Counted from the first letter of the stretch, positions 1 through 8,493 are shown. The stretch: 64,000 nt of DNA from Egibacter rhizosphaerae (GCF_004322855.1 NZ_CP036402.1:1178001-1242000), one strand, 5' to 3'. Notes: generated by a model not told the origin, from the sequence alone. Made by a program: numbers and translations.

Positions 1-297
1 CACCTCGATGCCGAGTCGCTGCCCGTTGGTCTTGCAGGCTCGCACCATCTCCGGGCTCACGTCGGTCACCGTCGCGCGGCGCACGATGCCGGCTTGCGCG
101 AGGTTCAACACGAAGAAGCCCGTGCCGCAGCCCACCTCGAGCGCAGCATCGTACGGACCGTCCGGCTCAGGGGCGGCGGTCCGGAAACGATCCGCGACGT
201 AGCTGATGCAGCGATCGTCGAAGGAGATCGACCACTTCTCGTCGTAGTGGTCGGCCTCCCAGTCGTGGTACACGACCTGCTTGGTCTTGATGTCCAT
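1..297 (-). CDS. SAM-dependent methyltransferase, N-terminal part
   Basis: The gene runs off the left edge; only its first 99 residues are visible, with no stop. It starts at ATG 297. The translation shows a class I methyltransferase beginning: an N-terminal helix region, then motif I EVGCGTG at residues 54-60, and an acidic strand end (TDVSPEM, residues 78-84) that would bind the ribose of S-adenosylmethionine. The substrate cannot be told. It lies 27 bases downstream of the crotonase-family gene on the same strand, so the two may be co-transcribed. The first residues (YHDWEADHYDEKW) resemble UbiE-like small-molecule methyltransferases, which is only an impression. Confidence 0.75.
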   Translation of the reverse strand, partial: MDIKTKQVVYHDWEADHYDEKWSISFDDRCISYVADRFRTAAPEPDGPYDAALEVGCGTGFFVLNLAQAGIVRRATVTDVSPEMVRACKTNGQRLGIEV

Positions 298-324
298 CCG
301 GTGCGTCCCGCCGGGGGGCGTCGA

Positions 325-1104
325 CTATCGGCCGGTGAAGCGGGCCTGACCGGGCCCGTGCTCGAGGAAGGACCGCATGCCGATCTGCGCGTCCTCGGTC
401 GCGAACGTCGCCGCGAAGAGGCTGGATTCCAGCCGCAGTGCGCTGTCGAGGTCCTGCTCGACGCCCTCGTCGATCGCCCGCTTGGCCATCCGCAACGCGT
501 ACGGCCCATGGGCGTAGCGGCCCGCCTCCGCGTCAGCGGCCTCCTGCAGCTCCTCGGCTTCGACCACGCGATCGACGAGGCCGATCTCGCAAGCCTCTTC
601 CGCGGTGACCATGTCGCCGGAGTACACGAGTCGCTTGGCCTGCTGGACGCCGACGAGCCGGGCGAGCCGCTGCGTGCCGCCCGCTCCGGGGATGAGGCCG
701 AGCTGGATCTCGGGTTGACCGAGCTTCGCCGAATCCGCGGCCACGCGGAAATCGCACGCCAGCGCGACCTCGCACCCGCCTCCCAGCGCGTAGCCCGCGA
801 TCGCCGCGACGGTCACCTTGGGCAGACGCGCGAGCGCGGCCACCGCCTCCTGCAGGCGACCCGCGTCCTTGAACTGCTGGGTGAACGGCACCTGCGACAT
901 CTCCCTGATGTCGGCCCCGGCGGCGAACACCTTCGGCCCACCCGTCACGACGACGGCGCCCACGGCATCGTCCTCGGCGCAACGGCGGGCCGCCGCGCCC
1001 AACTGCTCCCAGACCTCGGGGGAGAGAGCGTTCACCGGGGGGCGGTCGAGCCGGATCGTGGCGACCCCATCGGTGTTGGTCTCGACGGTCACGAACTCGC
1101 TCAC
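325..1104 (-). CDS. Enoyl-CoA hydratase/isomerase (crotonase) family protein
   Basis: Crotonase-fold protein of 259 residues, the usual size. The start is placed at GTG 1104 because GAAGGGGG lies 5-6 bases upstream and the protein then begins MSEFVTVETN; an upstream in-frame start at 1161 has no such site. The oxyanion-hole segment KVFAAGADI and the GQPEIQLGLIPGAGGTQRL block are present. Aligned by eye with rat mitochondrial hydratase, the first catalytic Glu (in QPEI) is kept, but the second Glu position falls on Arg (QAKRLVYSG). Hydration may therefore be weak, and an isomerase or another crotonase reaction is possible. It would act on acyl-CoA thioesters in the cytoplasm, probably in beta-oxidation. 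Confidence 0.85.
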   Translation of the reverse strand: MSEFVTVETNTDGVATIRLDRPPVNALSPEVWEQLGAAARRCAEDDAVGAVVVTGGPKVFAAGADIREMSQVPFTQQFKDAGRLQEAVAALARLPKVTVAAIAGYALGGGCEVALACDFRVAADSAKLGQPEIQLGLIPGAGGTQRLARLVGVQQAKRLVYSGDMVTAEEACEIGLVDRVVEAEELQEAADAEAGRYAHGPYALRMAKRAIDEGVEQDLDSALRLESSLFAATFATEDAQIGMRSFLEHGPGQARFTGR

Positions 1105-1237
1105 GCAGGCCCCCTTCGGGAGATTCGGCTCGACCGTCGAGTCTAGAGGGCCGGCGCGCAACGGCCAGGGCGGGCAGAGCAGCCAGCGGGCAGGACGGGC
1201 GGGACGCCCGCCGCGCGGTGTCGCCGCTGGCCGACCG

Positions 1238-1287
1238 AACTTACGCTACCGTAGGCTACTGGAGCGTAACCTACGCTTCCGTAGGTT
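1238..1287. promoter_or_regulatory. Two tandem palindromic operators upstream of trhA
   Basis: A perfect inverted repeat AACCTACG-CTTC-CGTAGGTT lies at 1268-1287. A diverged copy, AACTTACG-CTAC-CGTAGGCT, lies at 1238-1257, exactly 30 bp (about three helix turns) upstream. Both sit just before the GTG of the hemolysin III gene at 1315. The second half of each copy contains a TAGGNT element that could be a -10 box. The shape (8-bp arms, 4-bp spacer) fits TetR-family dimers, and cooperative binding by two dimers is a reasonable inference. The regulator gene is not in the window. Confidence 0.6.
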
Positions 1288-1314
1288 CGCCGTCGGCAGC
1301 CCGAAGGACCACTC

Positions 1315-1995
1315 GTGACCCGATCCATCACCACGCCCGCGCCGACACCTGCGACTGCGGTCGCACCGCCTCCCAAGCCGCTGCTGCGGGGGTGGCTGCA
1401 CCTGGTCGGCGCGCCGGCGGTGGTCGCAGCCGGCGTACCGGTTCTGCTTCTCGCCAGTGACCGCTCGGCAGGGTTGCTGTTCGCGGTCTACATCGCGGGC
1501 GTGACGGCGATGCTCGGCGCGAGCGCCCTCTACCACGTCCCCATGTGGTCGCCCGAGGCACGTCGCCGGCTGAAGCGCCTCGACCACTCGTGCATCTTCC
1601 TCGCGATCGCCGGAACGTACACCCCGATCGCCGGGCACGCCCTCGGGGGCACGGCGGGCGCGGCCCTGTTGGCCGCCGTGTGGGTCGGCGCGGTGGCGGG
1701 CATCGCGGTGCGCAACTGGAAGGTCGACGGCCCGCGGTGGCTGCGATCGCTGCCGTACATCGCCCTCGGCTGGGTCGCGATCCTCGCGTTGCCGGCTCTC
1801 TGGACCGCGCTCGGCCCGTTCGACGTGGCACTCCTCGCAGCCGGCGGCGCCCTCTACACGGTGGGGGCCCTGGTCTACGCTCGGGGTCGGCCCGACCCGT
1901 GGCCACGCGTGTTCGGTGCCCACGAGACGTTCCACCTGCTCGTGCTCGCCGCGGTGGCGACGCACTTCGTCGTCGTCGCCCGAGCCGTGCTGTAG
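1315..1995 (+). CDS. trhA: Hemolysin III / TrhA (PAQR-type) membrane protein
   Basis: A 226-residue integral membrane protein of the hemolysin III (YqfA/TrhA) family, part of the PAQR superfamily. About seven hydrophobic segments follow a Pro/Thr-rich N-terminus. The family's metal-site signature is present: S70xxYH74 at the end of TM2, Asp90 in RRLKRLDHS, and HETFH near the C-terminus. Family members are linked to membrane lipid and energy homeostasis; the name hemolysin is historical. The GTG start at 1315 has GAAGGA six bases upstream. The paired operators directly upstream suggest tight repression by a lipid-responsive TetR-type protein, which is inference. Confidence 0.9.
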   Translation: MTRSITTPAPTPATAVAPPPKPLLRGWLHLVGAPAVVAAGVPVLLLASDRSAGLLFAVYIAGVTAMLGASALYHVPMWSPEARRRLKRLDHSCIFLAIAGTYTPIAGHALGGTAGAALLAAVWVGAVAGIAVRNWKVDGPRWLRSLPYIALGWVAILALPALWTALGPFDVALLAAGGALYTVGALVYARGRPDPWPRVFGAHETFHLLVLAAVATHFVVVARAVL

Positions 1996-2108
1996 CAGCG
2001 CTCGCGCGCTCGGCGGCGCCGGGGAGCCGGTGCGGGCACCGTGGCGTGGGAATGGCAGCCTGGGACATGGGCGTTGTTCACGCCGTCCCCATCCGATAGG
2101 AGTCGCCC

Positions 2109-2528
2109 GTGGCGACCGTCGAACTCACCGCACAGGATCTGGAACAGCAGATCAGCGAGCAGGACATCCTCCTCCTCGACTTCTGGGCCGACTGGTGCGG
2201 TCCCTGCCACCAGTTCGCCCCCATCTACGAGGAAGCCAGTGAGCGGCACACCGACGTCATGTTCGGCCGCATCGACACGGAGTCGGAGCAGCAGCTCGCG
2301 GCCGAGCTCGGGATCCAGTCCATCCCCACCCTGATGGCCATCCGGGAGGGTGTCGTCGTCTTCAGCCAGCCCGGGGTGCTGCCGGGCGAGGCGATCGACG
2401 AGCTGCTCGAGAAGGTGCGGGAGCTCGACATGGAGGAGATCCACGCCGAGCTGGCCCAGGAGGGCGAGGCGGGCGAGGACGAGTCGGGCGAAACCGACGC
2501 CGAGGCGGCCGACTCGTCGGAGCGGTAA
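2109..2528 (+). CDS. trxA: Thioredoxin with acidic C-terminal tail
   Basis: A 139-residue thioredoxin with the active site WCGPC at residues 29-33 and the cis-proline loop SIPTL near residue 75. The core is about 110 residues; a C-terminal tail of about 27 residues is almost entirely Glu, Asp, Gly, Ala and Ser. This tail is absent from ordinary thioredoxins and fits the acidic proteome seen elsewhere in the window. The start is GTG 2109, followed by ATVELT. It would reduce cytoplasmic disulfides. It stands alone, convergent with the GGDEF-EAL gene, with a hairpin between them. Confidence 0.92.
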   Translation: MATVELTAQDLEQQISEQDILLLDFWADWCGPCHQFAPIYEEASERHTDVMFGRIDTESEQQLAAELGIQSIPTLMAIREGVVVFSQPGVLPGEAIDELLEKVRELDMEEIHAELAQEGEAGEDESGETDAEAADSSER

Positions 2529-2544
2529 TCCCCGCAGCGCGCGT

Positions 2545-2561
2545 GGGAGCGGTCGGCTCCC
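2545..2561 (+). terminator. Hairpin between trxA and the GGDEF-EAL gene
   Basis: GGGAGC-GGTCG-GCTCCC forms a 6-bp GC stem with a 5-base loop, 17 bases after the thioredoxin stop and between two convergent genes. There is no T-run, so it is at best a weak or bidirectional terminator. Confidence 0.4.
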
Positions 2562-2594
2562 CCTCGGCCCCGCCCGTGCACGGAAACGAGCGCG

Positions 2595-5500
2595 TCAGCC
2601 GCTGGCGGTCGTCGCCAGGGTCGATTCCCGGGGGAGCCCCTCCTCACCCAGCACCATGGGCTCGAGCTGTGCGGCTTCCTGGGGGTACGCGAAGAAGTCG
2701 CCCTGCGCCAGATCGCAGTCGAGGTCGCGCAGACGGTCGAGATCGGCGGATTGCTCGACCCCCTCGGCCACCGTGCGCAGGTGCAGGCTCTCCGCGAGGG
2801 CGACGATCCCCTTGAGGAGCTCCCGCTCATCGTTGCCGGTGATCTCGGCCGCGGCGCGCAGCACCCCCGCGTCGATCTTGAGCACGTTGGGACGCAGTTG
2901 GCGCAGGTATGAGAGTCCCGCGTAGCCGGCTCCGAAGTCGTCGATCGCAAGGCGCACGTCGAGCGCTTCCAATGCCCGGAGCGTCTCGGCAGCCACTCCG
3001 AGCGCCTCGGGTTCGACCCGTTCGGTCAGTTCGAGGATCAGCCGCTGGACATCGAGGCCCGATTCCGAGAGTGCCGCGCCGACGTCGTCGACGAACGACG
3101 CCTCGGCCAGCTGCCGACCGGCGACGTTGACCGCGAGGTCGAGCGGCGCGCCGGCCCGCCGCTCGTTCCAGTCCTGCACCTGGGCGCAGGCCTGCTCCAG
3201 GACCCACCGGCCGATGGACACGATCGCACCGGTCTCCTCGGCGACGGGGATGAACTCGTTCGGTCCGATGCGCCCGAGTCGCGGATGATCCCAGCGCAGC
3301 AGGGCCTCCACGCCCGTGACGTGCCCGTCCGCGACGGTCACCAGCGGTTGGTAGGCCAGCCACAGCTCACCGCGATCCACCGCGTACTCGAGGTCGCTGG
3401 CGAGCTCCAGACGCCGCACCACCTCGCCACGCATTCGCTCCTCGAACACCCGCACCGTGCCTTTGCCGGCGGCCTTCGCGACGTACATGGCCGCGTCGGC
3501 ATTGCGCAACAGCCCGCTCGGGTCGTCCAGGGTGTCGCTGCGCGCCACCCCCACGGACGCGGACAGCGCCAGAACACGGTCACGCAACACGATCTCGTCC
3601 CCGAGGGCCTCGACCAGACGATGGGCCACGGTGATGGGCTCCTCGGGGTCCGCGATGCCGTCGAGGAGCACCGCGAACTCGTCCCCGGAGAGGCGGCACG
3701 GGACATCGGCGGCACGAACGACGCGCCGTACCCGGACGGCGACTTCTCGCAGGACCTCATCGCCCACCTCGTGTCCGAACCGGTCGTTCACGGCCTTGAA
3801 GTCGTCGAGGTCGACGAAGAGCACCGCGGCCTGCTCACCCGCCCGCCGAGTGCGCCCGACGGCCTGCTCCACGCGCTCGGTGAAGAACGCTCGGTTCGGC
3901 AGTCCGGTGAGCCCGTCGTGCAACGCCTGGTACCTGATCTCCTCGTGCAGCTGCGCGTTGCGCAGTGCGGTCGTGCCCTGGTCCGCGAGGCCGTGCAAGC
4001 GCGCGTCGAGATCGGGTTCGGGCGTCGAGGGCGGCCCGTCGCGCCAGCCCGCCACGACCGTGCCGTACACCTCACCGCCGCCGCGCAGGGGGACGATCGC
4101 GATCCGCTCCGCTCCGAAGAGCTCCATCGCCCGCACGATGACGCGATCGTCGCTGGTGGCACGGTCGTGGAGCTGCATCTGCTGCTCCATCAGCGCCCGG
4201 GTGACCAACGGGGTGTCACGCTCCGAGAGCTCGAACCCCGAGGTGCGGGCGGCCACGGCCGCATCGAGCCCGTGGCTGGCGACGAGGCGCAGACGGCCGT
4301 CGCCCGCCCCCGTCCCCGCATCGCGGAGGAACACGGTGGACTGGTCGCATCCGGTGAGCGGCAGGACCGCGCGGGCGATGCGCCGCGCGACGTTCTCGGC
4401 GTCCACCACGCCGACGAGGTCGCCGGCGAGATCGAGCAACGCCGTCGCGGTGCGCTCACCACGGCGCGCTGCCGCCAAGGCTGTCACGGTGTCGAGCGCC
4501 GTCGCCGACAAGCGCGCGTACATCTCCAACAGCTGTTGCTCGCCCGAGTAGAACTCGAAGCCCGGGGGATGGCCGACGAGCAGGCGGCCGCGGTAGGCCT
4601 GGGCGGACGTCACGTCCGCGATGAGTTGGGAGGGCCCGGGCTCGATCCGCCCGGCGAGCAGATCCTCGGCGCGCCGACGTGCCACCTCCTCGTCCAAGCC
4701 GGTCGCGAAGGAACGCGGAGAGGACTCCCCCGGCAGCTCGACCGCCAGCACCGCCCAGGCCGCTTGGAGACCCGCGGCCGTGCGATCGACGAGCGCACGG
4801 AGCACGGCCTCGACCTCGCCGGGAGCGACGAGGTCCGCGGCGGTGCGTTGCAGGTTGTGCAGCCGGGCGAGCAGGGCCTCACGCTCGTTCTCGGCGGCCG
4901 CGAGTCGCGAGTGGCGCCGGAGCCGTCGACCCGAAAAGCGCGCCCACCGGCGCTCCCAACGCACCTCGGCCAGCCAGGCCTGCGGATCCCCCTCCGGATC
5001 GGGATGCACCGTGACGTCACCCCTGGGTAACCCGAACACGGTGGGCACTGCCGACAGCAAGCCCTGGCCGAAGCGGTTGTACGTCGCGCGGCCCTCGCGA
5101 CCGTCCCGGTAGGACAAGCGAATCTGCGCCCAACCCCGGTCCGCGCGCAGGCAGTTGGTCTCGACGACGTTCGTGATCTTGGAAGCGGCCTGCGGGAGCT
5201 TGCGGAACGCCTGCTCCGGGGTCCCGAGCGTCCGCATGAACAGGCGCGTGGTGGCGCCCACCTGGAGCGTGACGATGCGCGCCCCGATGTCCTCGAGCGC
5301 CCCCTCCCCGCCGAGCAACCCCGCCGCGGCGTCGAGGAGCCCGACGAACTCGTCGAACCCGATCCACGTGCCCTCGTCATCCAGCGCGGCCCGCGCGTAG
5401 GGCAGCGCGGCTTCGTCGAGGAGGCTCGCCACCCCGCCCTCCCCGAGCCGCTCCCGGACCGCAGCGATGACCAGCTGGGTCGCGATGCCGCTGACCTCCC

Positions 5501-5615
5501 GACGCCCCGAGCTGACCTCGCGAGGCCCCGAGGCGAACCCCACCGGTGGATGTGCCACCCGGCGTCCAGTCCGGCCCGTGTCCGGCGGCGTTGAACCCTG
5601 CCCTTGTTGTCCCAT
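2595..5615 (-). CDS. GGDEF-EAL cyclic-di-GMP signalling protein, multidomain
   Basis: A 1006-residue cytoplasmic signalling protein. Roughly: residues 45-220 form an N-terminal domain of about 180 residues that I do not firmly recognise (possibly related to HNOB/DUF2378-type sensors); 250-570 look GAF-like, with two segments around a coiled linker; 575-740 are GGDEF; 750-1000 are EAL. The GGDEF signature reads SGDEF (RLSGDEFAVLL), so cyclase activity is uncertain. The EAL domain keeps its key acidic and Asn/Lys residues: EALLRW, the N in LAVNVAG, ELTE, DDFGAG, LKID and AEGVE. It looks like an active phosphodiesterase. The ATG at 5615 has GGGGG four bases upstream but is not certain. No transmembrane helix is seen. 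Confidence 0.9.
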   Translation of the reverse strand: MGQQGQGSTPPDTGRTGRRVAHPPVGFASGPREVSSGRREVSGIATQLVIAAVRERLGEGGVASLLDEAALPYARAALDDEGTWIGFDEFVGLLDAAAGLLGGEGALEDIGARIVTLQVGATTRLFMRTLGTPEQAFRKLPQAASKITNVVETNCLRADRGWAQIRLSYRDGREGRATYNRFGQGLLSAVPTVFGLPRGDVTVHPDPEGDPQAWLAEVRWERRWARFSGRRLRRHSRLAAAENEREALLARLHNLQRTAADLVAPGEVEAVLRALVDRTAAGLQAAWAVLAVELPGESSPRSFATGLDEEVARRRAEDLLAGRIEPGPSQLIADVTSAQAYRGRLLVGHPPGFEFYSGEQQLLEMYARLSATALDTVTALAAARRGERTATALLDLAGDLVGVVDAENVARRIARAVLPLTGCDQSTVFLRDAGTGAGDGRLRLVASHGLDAAVAARTSGFELSERDTPLVTRALMEQQMQLHDRATSDDRVIVRAMELFGAERIAIVPLRGGGEVYGTVVAGWRDGPPSTPEPDLDARLHGLADQGTTALRNAQLHEEIRYQALHDGLTGLPNRAFFTERVEQAVGRTRRAGEQAAVLFVDLDDFKAVNDRFGHEVGDEVLREVAVRVRRVVRAADVPCRLSGDEFAVLLDGIADPEEPITVAHRLVEALGDEIVLRDRVLALSASVGVARSDTLDDPSGLLRNADAAMYVAKAAGKGTVRVFEERMRGEVVRRLELASDLEYAVDRGELWLAYQPLVTVADGHVTGVEALLRWDHPRLGRIGPNEFIPVAEETGAIVSIGRWVLEQACAQVQDWNERRAGAPLDLAVNVAGRQLAEASFVDDVGAALSESGLDVQRLILELTERVEPEALGVAAETLRALEALDVRLAIDDFGAGYAGLSYLRQLRPNVLKIDAGVLRAAAEITGNDERELLKGIVALAESLHLRTVAEGVEQSADLDRLRDLDCDLAQGDFFAYPQEAAQLEPMVLGEEGLPRESTLATTASG

Positions 5616-5668
5616 TTAGCCCCCGTCGACGGGGGGCGCACCGGGTCAAGGCCGGCTCGGGGACTCGT

Positions 5669-6652
5669 TCAGTCGGCTTGGTCGGCCGCGGGAGCACGAC
5701 CGGCGCGCTCCGGGGCCGCGCTCGACATCGAACCCTCATCACCCCCGCCCAAGGCGACGGCAGCCAATACCGCGAACAGCGCGAACGCGACCATCGCGAG
5801 GGCCTGGTGCAGGGCGCTGAGGGGCAGCGGCGCGAGCGCGAGCAGGTTCCACGTGCCCACCACGAGCTGCAGCAGGTACACGCCGCCGAGCCATGCCGCG
5901 AGACGCGTGACCCGCCAGGTACGGCGCAGCCCGGGCACGGCCGCCGCGCCTCCGAGCAGCACGAACGCGAGCACCATCGCGAGCACCGGGTGGGTGAGGC
6001 GCACGCGCGCCGGCCACGGGGCGTCCGGCGAGAAGTCGAGCGCGGCGCCTTCGGCGACGCTGTCCGCCGGCGCGTAGAGGTCCCCCAGGGCCGAGATGCC
6101 GCCGGTGAAGACCAGCCCGTAGAACGCGACCGCCGACACGAGGAGGATCCCCGCCGTGCCGGCCCGTTCGCGCATCCTCCAGCGTCCTGGCGCCCGCGGC
6201 CCCGCGTACAGCACCGCGAGCGCGAGCGCCGCGAGCTGGGAGAAGCTGTTGACGAGATGGGTTGGGAGGATGAGGGCGCGCAGCGGGTCGGCACTGTCGC
6301 CCGTCAGCTCCCAAACGACGGTGATTCTGCCCACCAGCGCCTGCGCGGCGAAGAAGGCGGCCGCCACGAGCACGGCGGCCAGCACGCCGGGATGTCGGCG
6401 CCGATGGCGCACGGCCTGCACCAGCAGCACGAGACCGAGCAACCCGACGGCGATGGTCAGCTGGCGGTGCCCGTACTCCATCAGCGTCGAGAAGCCTGGA
6501 TCCACGGGCACAACGTTGCCGTGACAGAGCGGCCAGTTCGGCCCGCAGCCGTCGCCCGAGCCGGTCGCACGCACGAGTGTGCCCTGGAGGTTCAGCACGA
6601 ACGTGCCGACCAGCGTCGCCCAGGCGAGCAGCCGCACCGACGGGCGTGTCAT
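5669..6652 (-). CDS. ctaA: Heme A synthase, CtaA/COX15 family
   Basis: A 327-residue eight-helix membrane enzyme that oxidises the C8 methyl of heme O to make heme A for cytochrome c oxidase. The conserved Cys pair in the first external loop is present (GCGPNWPLC), and four helix histidines are visible in EYGHRQ, LPTHLVNS, RLTHPVLA and ALHQALAM, forming two pseudo-symmetric halves. I place the start at ATG 6652 (MTRPSV), with GAGG a few bases upstream; a GTG two codons earlier is possible. The C-terminus ends in a Gly/Ala/Glu-rich tail. No ctaB or other oxidase gene is adjacent. Confidence 0.93.
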   Translation of the reverse strand: MTRPSVRLLAWATLVGTFVLNLQGTLVRATGSGDGCGPNWPLCHGNVVPVDPGFSTLMEYGHRQLTIAVGLLGLVLLVQAVRHRRRHPGVLAAVLVAAAFFAAQALVGRITVVWELTGDSADPLRALILPTHLVNSFSQLAALALAVLYAGPRAPGRWRMRERAGTAGILLVSAVAFYGLVFTGGISALGDLYAPADSVAEGAALDFSPDAPWPARVRLTHPVLAMVLAFVLLGGAAAVPGLRRTWRVTRLAAWLGGVYLLQLVVGTWNLLALAPLPLSALHQALAMVAFALFAVLAAVALGGGDEGSMSSAAPERAGRAPAADQAD

Positions 6653-6760
6653 GGCCACCTCGGGTCGGGGGGCAGCGGGACCCCCTCATCCTAGCCTGCG
6701 GGCGTCACGACGCTCGCGGCCGGCTCCGAGGCACGGCCGAACCAAGGCACGGCCGAACCG

Positions 6761-6934
6761 TCAGCGACGCAGCCTGCTCCTTCCGAGCCCGTCGCGTACG
6801 CGGCGCACGGCACCCGGACGGCGGGGCCGACGTGCCCGCGGGGTCGACAGCAGGACCTGCCGAGGTCCCGCGTGGCGGAGCAGCCGCGCCCGCTCGGCGG
6901 TTCCCTGGTCAGAAACGGTGGTGTGCAGGGCCAT
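6761..6934 (-). CDS. Small strongly basic hypothetical protein
   Basis: A 57-residue open frame starting at ATG 6934, preceded by GAAAGGGGGTC, one of the better ribosome binding sites in the region. The protein begins MALHTTVSDQ and ends in an Arg-rich tail (RRPRRP...LGRSRLRR). About 80% of codons end in G or C, as in neighbouring genes. Nothing identifies a function; small basic proteins of this kind may bind nucleic acid or ribosomes. A 16-base duplication (GGCACGGCCGAACC core) lies at its 3' end, around 6730-6760. Upstream (about 6999-7022) TGTACGGGG is directly repeated on the minus strand. No other gene was seen between ctaA and 7133. Confidence 0.42.
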   Translation of the reverse strand: MALHTTVSDQGTAERARLLRHAGPRQVLLSTPRARRPRRPGAVRRVRDGLGRSRLRR

Positions 6935-7088
6935 CGTCGACCCCCTTTCTCGATCGGTCCGATTGGGCTACGCGCCGAACGCACGAGTTCGATTCGCCCC
7001 CGTACATCCCCGTACACCCGGGTTTGCATCGCCCTGCCAGCCTAGTCGGCTGTTGCGTGTAACGCATAAGGTTGCACAGGGAGGAACT

Positions 7089-7100
7089 GTCCGTACGGAC
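7089..7100. promoter_or_regulatory. Perfect 12-bp palindrome GTCCGTACGGAC
   Basis: GTCCGTACGGAC is a perfect palindrome in the gap 6935-7132, between the small basic gene and the convergent end of the 7133-7555 gene. It may be a regulator site or part of a terminator; no T-run follows. The rest of this gap shows no gene I can support. Confidence 0.3.
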
Positions 7101-7132
7101 CTTGCCCCAGCCGACGCTCGACGGGCGCGGAC

Positions 7133-7555
7133 CTAGGACCCGGCCCGCGCGGCCTCACTCGCCCGCCACAGATCCGCCTCGACACGAGCGAGGGCTCCCG
7201 CGAGACGCGGGAGGTCCTCGACGCACGGTGCCGGGCTCTCCGGTAGCTCCACCCGCCGGGGCAACGCGACACCCTCGGCGGCATGGGCTCGCAGCAAGGC
7301 GGCGAGCAATGCTGCGGCGCCGCCGTCACCGAACCGGGCAGCGCCACCCCGCCCGTCGACCTCGTAGACGCGTCCGCCCGTGTCGAGCCACAGCTCGGCC
7401 CCGCTGACCGCGTGGCGATATCCCTCGACCGGTGCGCCCGTGTCGGGAGCGGTCACGGTCCCCGTCCAGCTCCAGTCGGCGAGCGACTCCGGGGGAAGGA
7501 GGGCTGCCAGGGGACCCCACACACCCTGCGCCTGCATGCCACCCGTAGCCTCCAT
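7133..7555 (-). CDS. Hypothetical protein
   Basis: A 140-residue protein not recognised from any family. It has a hydrophobic, Trp-rich N-terminal half (WGPLAALLPPESLADWSWTGTVTAPDTG), a middle with alternating polar strands (ELWLDTGGRVYEVDGRGGAARFGDG) and a helical, Ala/Arg-rich C-terminus. The overall look is a soluble alpha/beta domain. Codon use matches true neighbours. The start could be ATG 7555 or ATG 7537; the latter has GGAGG nine bases upstream. A nested inverted repeat lies just upstream. It is transcribed in the same direction as the lytic transglycosylase gene, which lies 125 bases upstream. Confidence 0.5.
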   Translation of the reverse strand: MEATGGMQAQGVWGPLAALLPPESLADWSWTGTVTAPDTGAPVEGYRHAVSGAELWLDTGGRVYEVDGRGGAARFGDGGAAALLAALLRAHAAEGVALPRRVELPESPAPCVEDLPRLAGALARVEADLWRASEAARAGS

Positions 7556-7578
7556 GCTCCCACCTCACCATCATCGAC

Positions 7579-7607
7579 GTCATGACATGCATCCATGTGC
7601 TCATGAC
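7579..7607. promoter_or_regulatory. Nested inverted repeat upstream of the 7133-7555 gene
   Basis: Outer arms GTCATG and CATGAC enclose inner arms ACATG and CATGT around a CATC loop, in a 29-bp segment starting 24 bases before ATG 7555. The patch is AT-richer than its surroundings. It could be an operator or an mRNA leader hairpin. Confidence 0.4.
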
Positions 7608-7680
7608 GGGGATCCTACGAGCCTGCGAGGGTCCGGCGACCGTCAATCCACAGGATCGACACGGCGAGGCAACGCCTTCC

Positions 7681-8493
7681 TCACCAGTCGACTTCGCGCA
7701 GCCGGTCTCGTGTCTCGAGCACGTTGTCGGCGAACTCCTGCGCCTCGGGGTACGCACCATCCTCGGCCAGGGCCACCGGGCCCTGGTTGTAGGCGATGAG
7801 CGCATTCTCGACGTTGTCGTGCTCATCGATCATGCGGGTCAGATAGGCCGAAGCCGCGAGTGCGTTGTCCGCCGGGTCCCAGGGGTCGATGGACTCGTCG
7901 AGTTCATCGGCCATGCGTTCCGCCGTCTCGGGCATGACCTGCATCACCCCCACCGCCCCCGCTACCGACTGCGCGTCCGCGTCGAAGCGGGACTCGTGCC
8001 ACGCCAGCGACAGCGCGAGTTCGGGTTCGATGTCCTTGCGCTCCGCGGCAGCGACGATCGGCTGCACCACGGATGGCCCGTCCACCAGCGCTGCCTCGAT
8101 GGGAACGTCCTCGTCGAGCGGCTCGAGCTCGCCGTCCGAGCCACCTGCGCCGTGCCCGCCGTCATCAGCGTCCGCGCCGTCAGCATCGTCGGCCGGGGCG
8201 CGCGTGGTCTCTGGGAGCACCTCGAGCGTGGGCTCCCCCAGCATGCTGGCGGGCGCCTCATCGGCCTCTGCCTGGTCGGCCATCGTGTGGCCTGCCACCG
8301 CCGCGCCCGCGACGCTCAGGGCCACGAACCCGACGAGACCCCCGCGCCGCACTCGTCCGTCGGGACGCGTATCGCCCTCCCCCTCCTCGTCGTCTACACC
8401 TTGACCGGTGGCTGACAACGAAGTGACGGCACGGGACCCGCCCTCGTTGCGCGTCGCAGTACCGAGCACTTGGCCGGATGAACGTGTCGACAT
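7681..8493 (-). CDS. Membrane-anchored lytic transglycosylase (SLT domain)
   Basis: A 270-residue protein. Residues 1-50 are cytoplasmic and charged, about 51-70 form one membrane helix (GLVGFVALSVAGAAVAG), about 75-135 are a Glu/Asp/Gly-rich linker and about 145-260 are a Slt-type transglycosylase domain. The catalytic Glu sits in LAWHESRFD, followed by the typical GAVGVMQVMPETAE and the closing ALIAYNQGP. It would cleave glycan strands of peptidoglycan outside the membrane. The acidic linker matches the surface acidity of the neighbouring CWB2 protein. I looked for a c-di-AMP (ydaO) leader, common before such genes in actinomycetes, and found none. Confidence 0.88.
   Translation of the reverse strand: MSTRSSGQVLGTATRNEGGSRAVTSLSATGQGVDDEEGEGDTRPDGRVRRGGLVGFVALSVAGAAVAGHTMADQAEADEAPASMLGEPTLEVLPETTRAPADDADGADADDGGHGAGGSDGELEPLDEDVPIEAALVDGPSVVQPIVAAAERKDIEPELALSLAWHESRFDADAQSVAGAVGVMQVMPETAERMADELDESIDPWDPADNALAASAYLTRMIDEHDNVENALIAYNQGPVALAEDGAYPEAQEFADNVLETRDRLREVDW

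Noticed and set aside
94-1146. 350-codon plus-strand frame over the crotonase gene
   Set aside because: It is an antisense shadow with no recognisable domain; the minus strand shows a clear crotonase.
6975-7000. GTTCGATTC, resembling a tRNA T-loop
   Set aside because: The flanks do not pair as a T-stem and no acceptor or anticodon stem is found around it.
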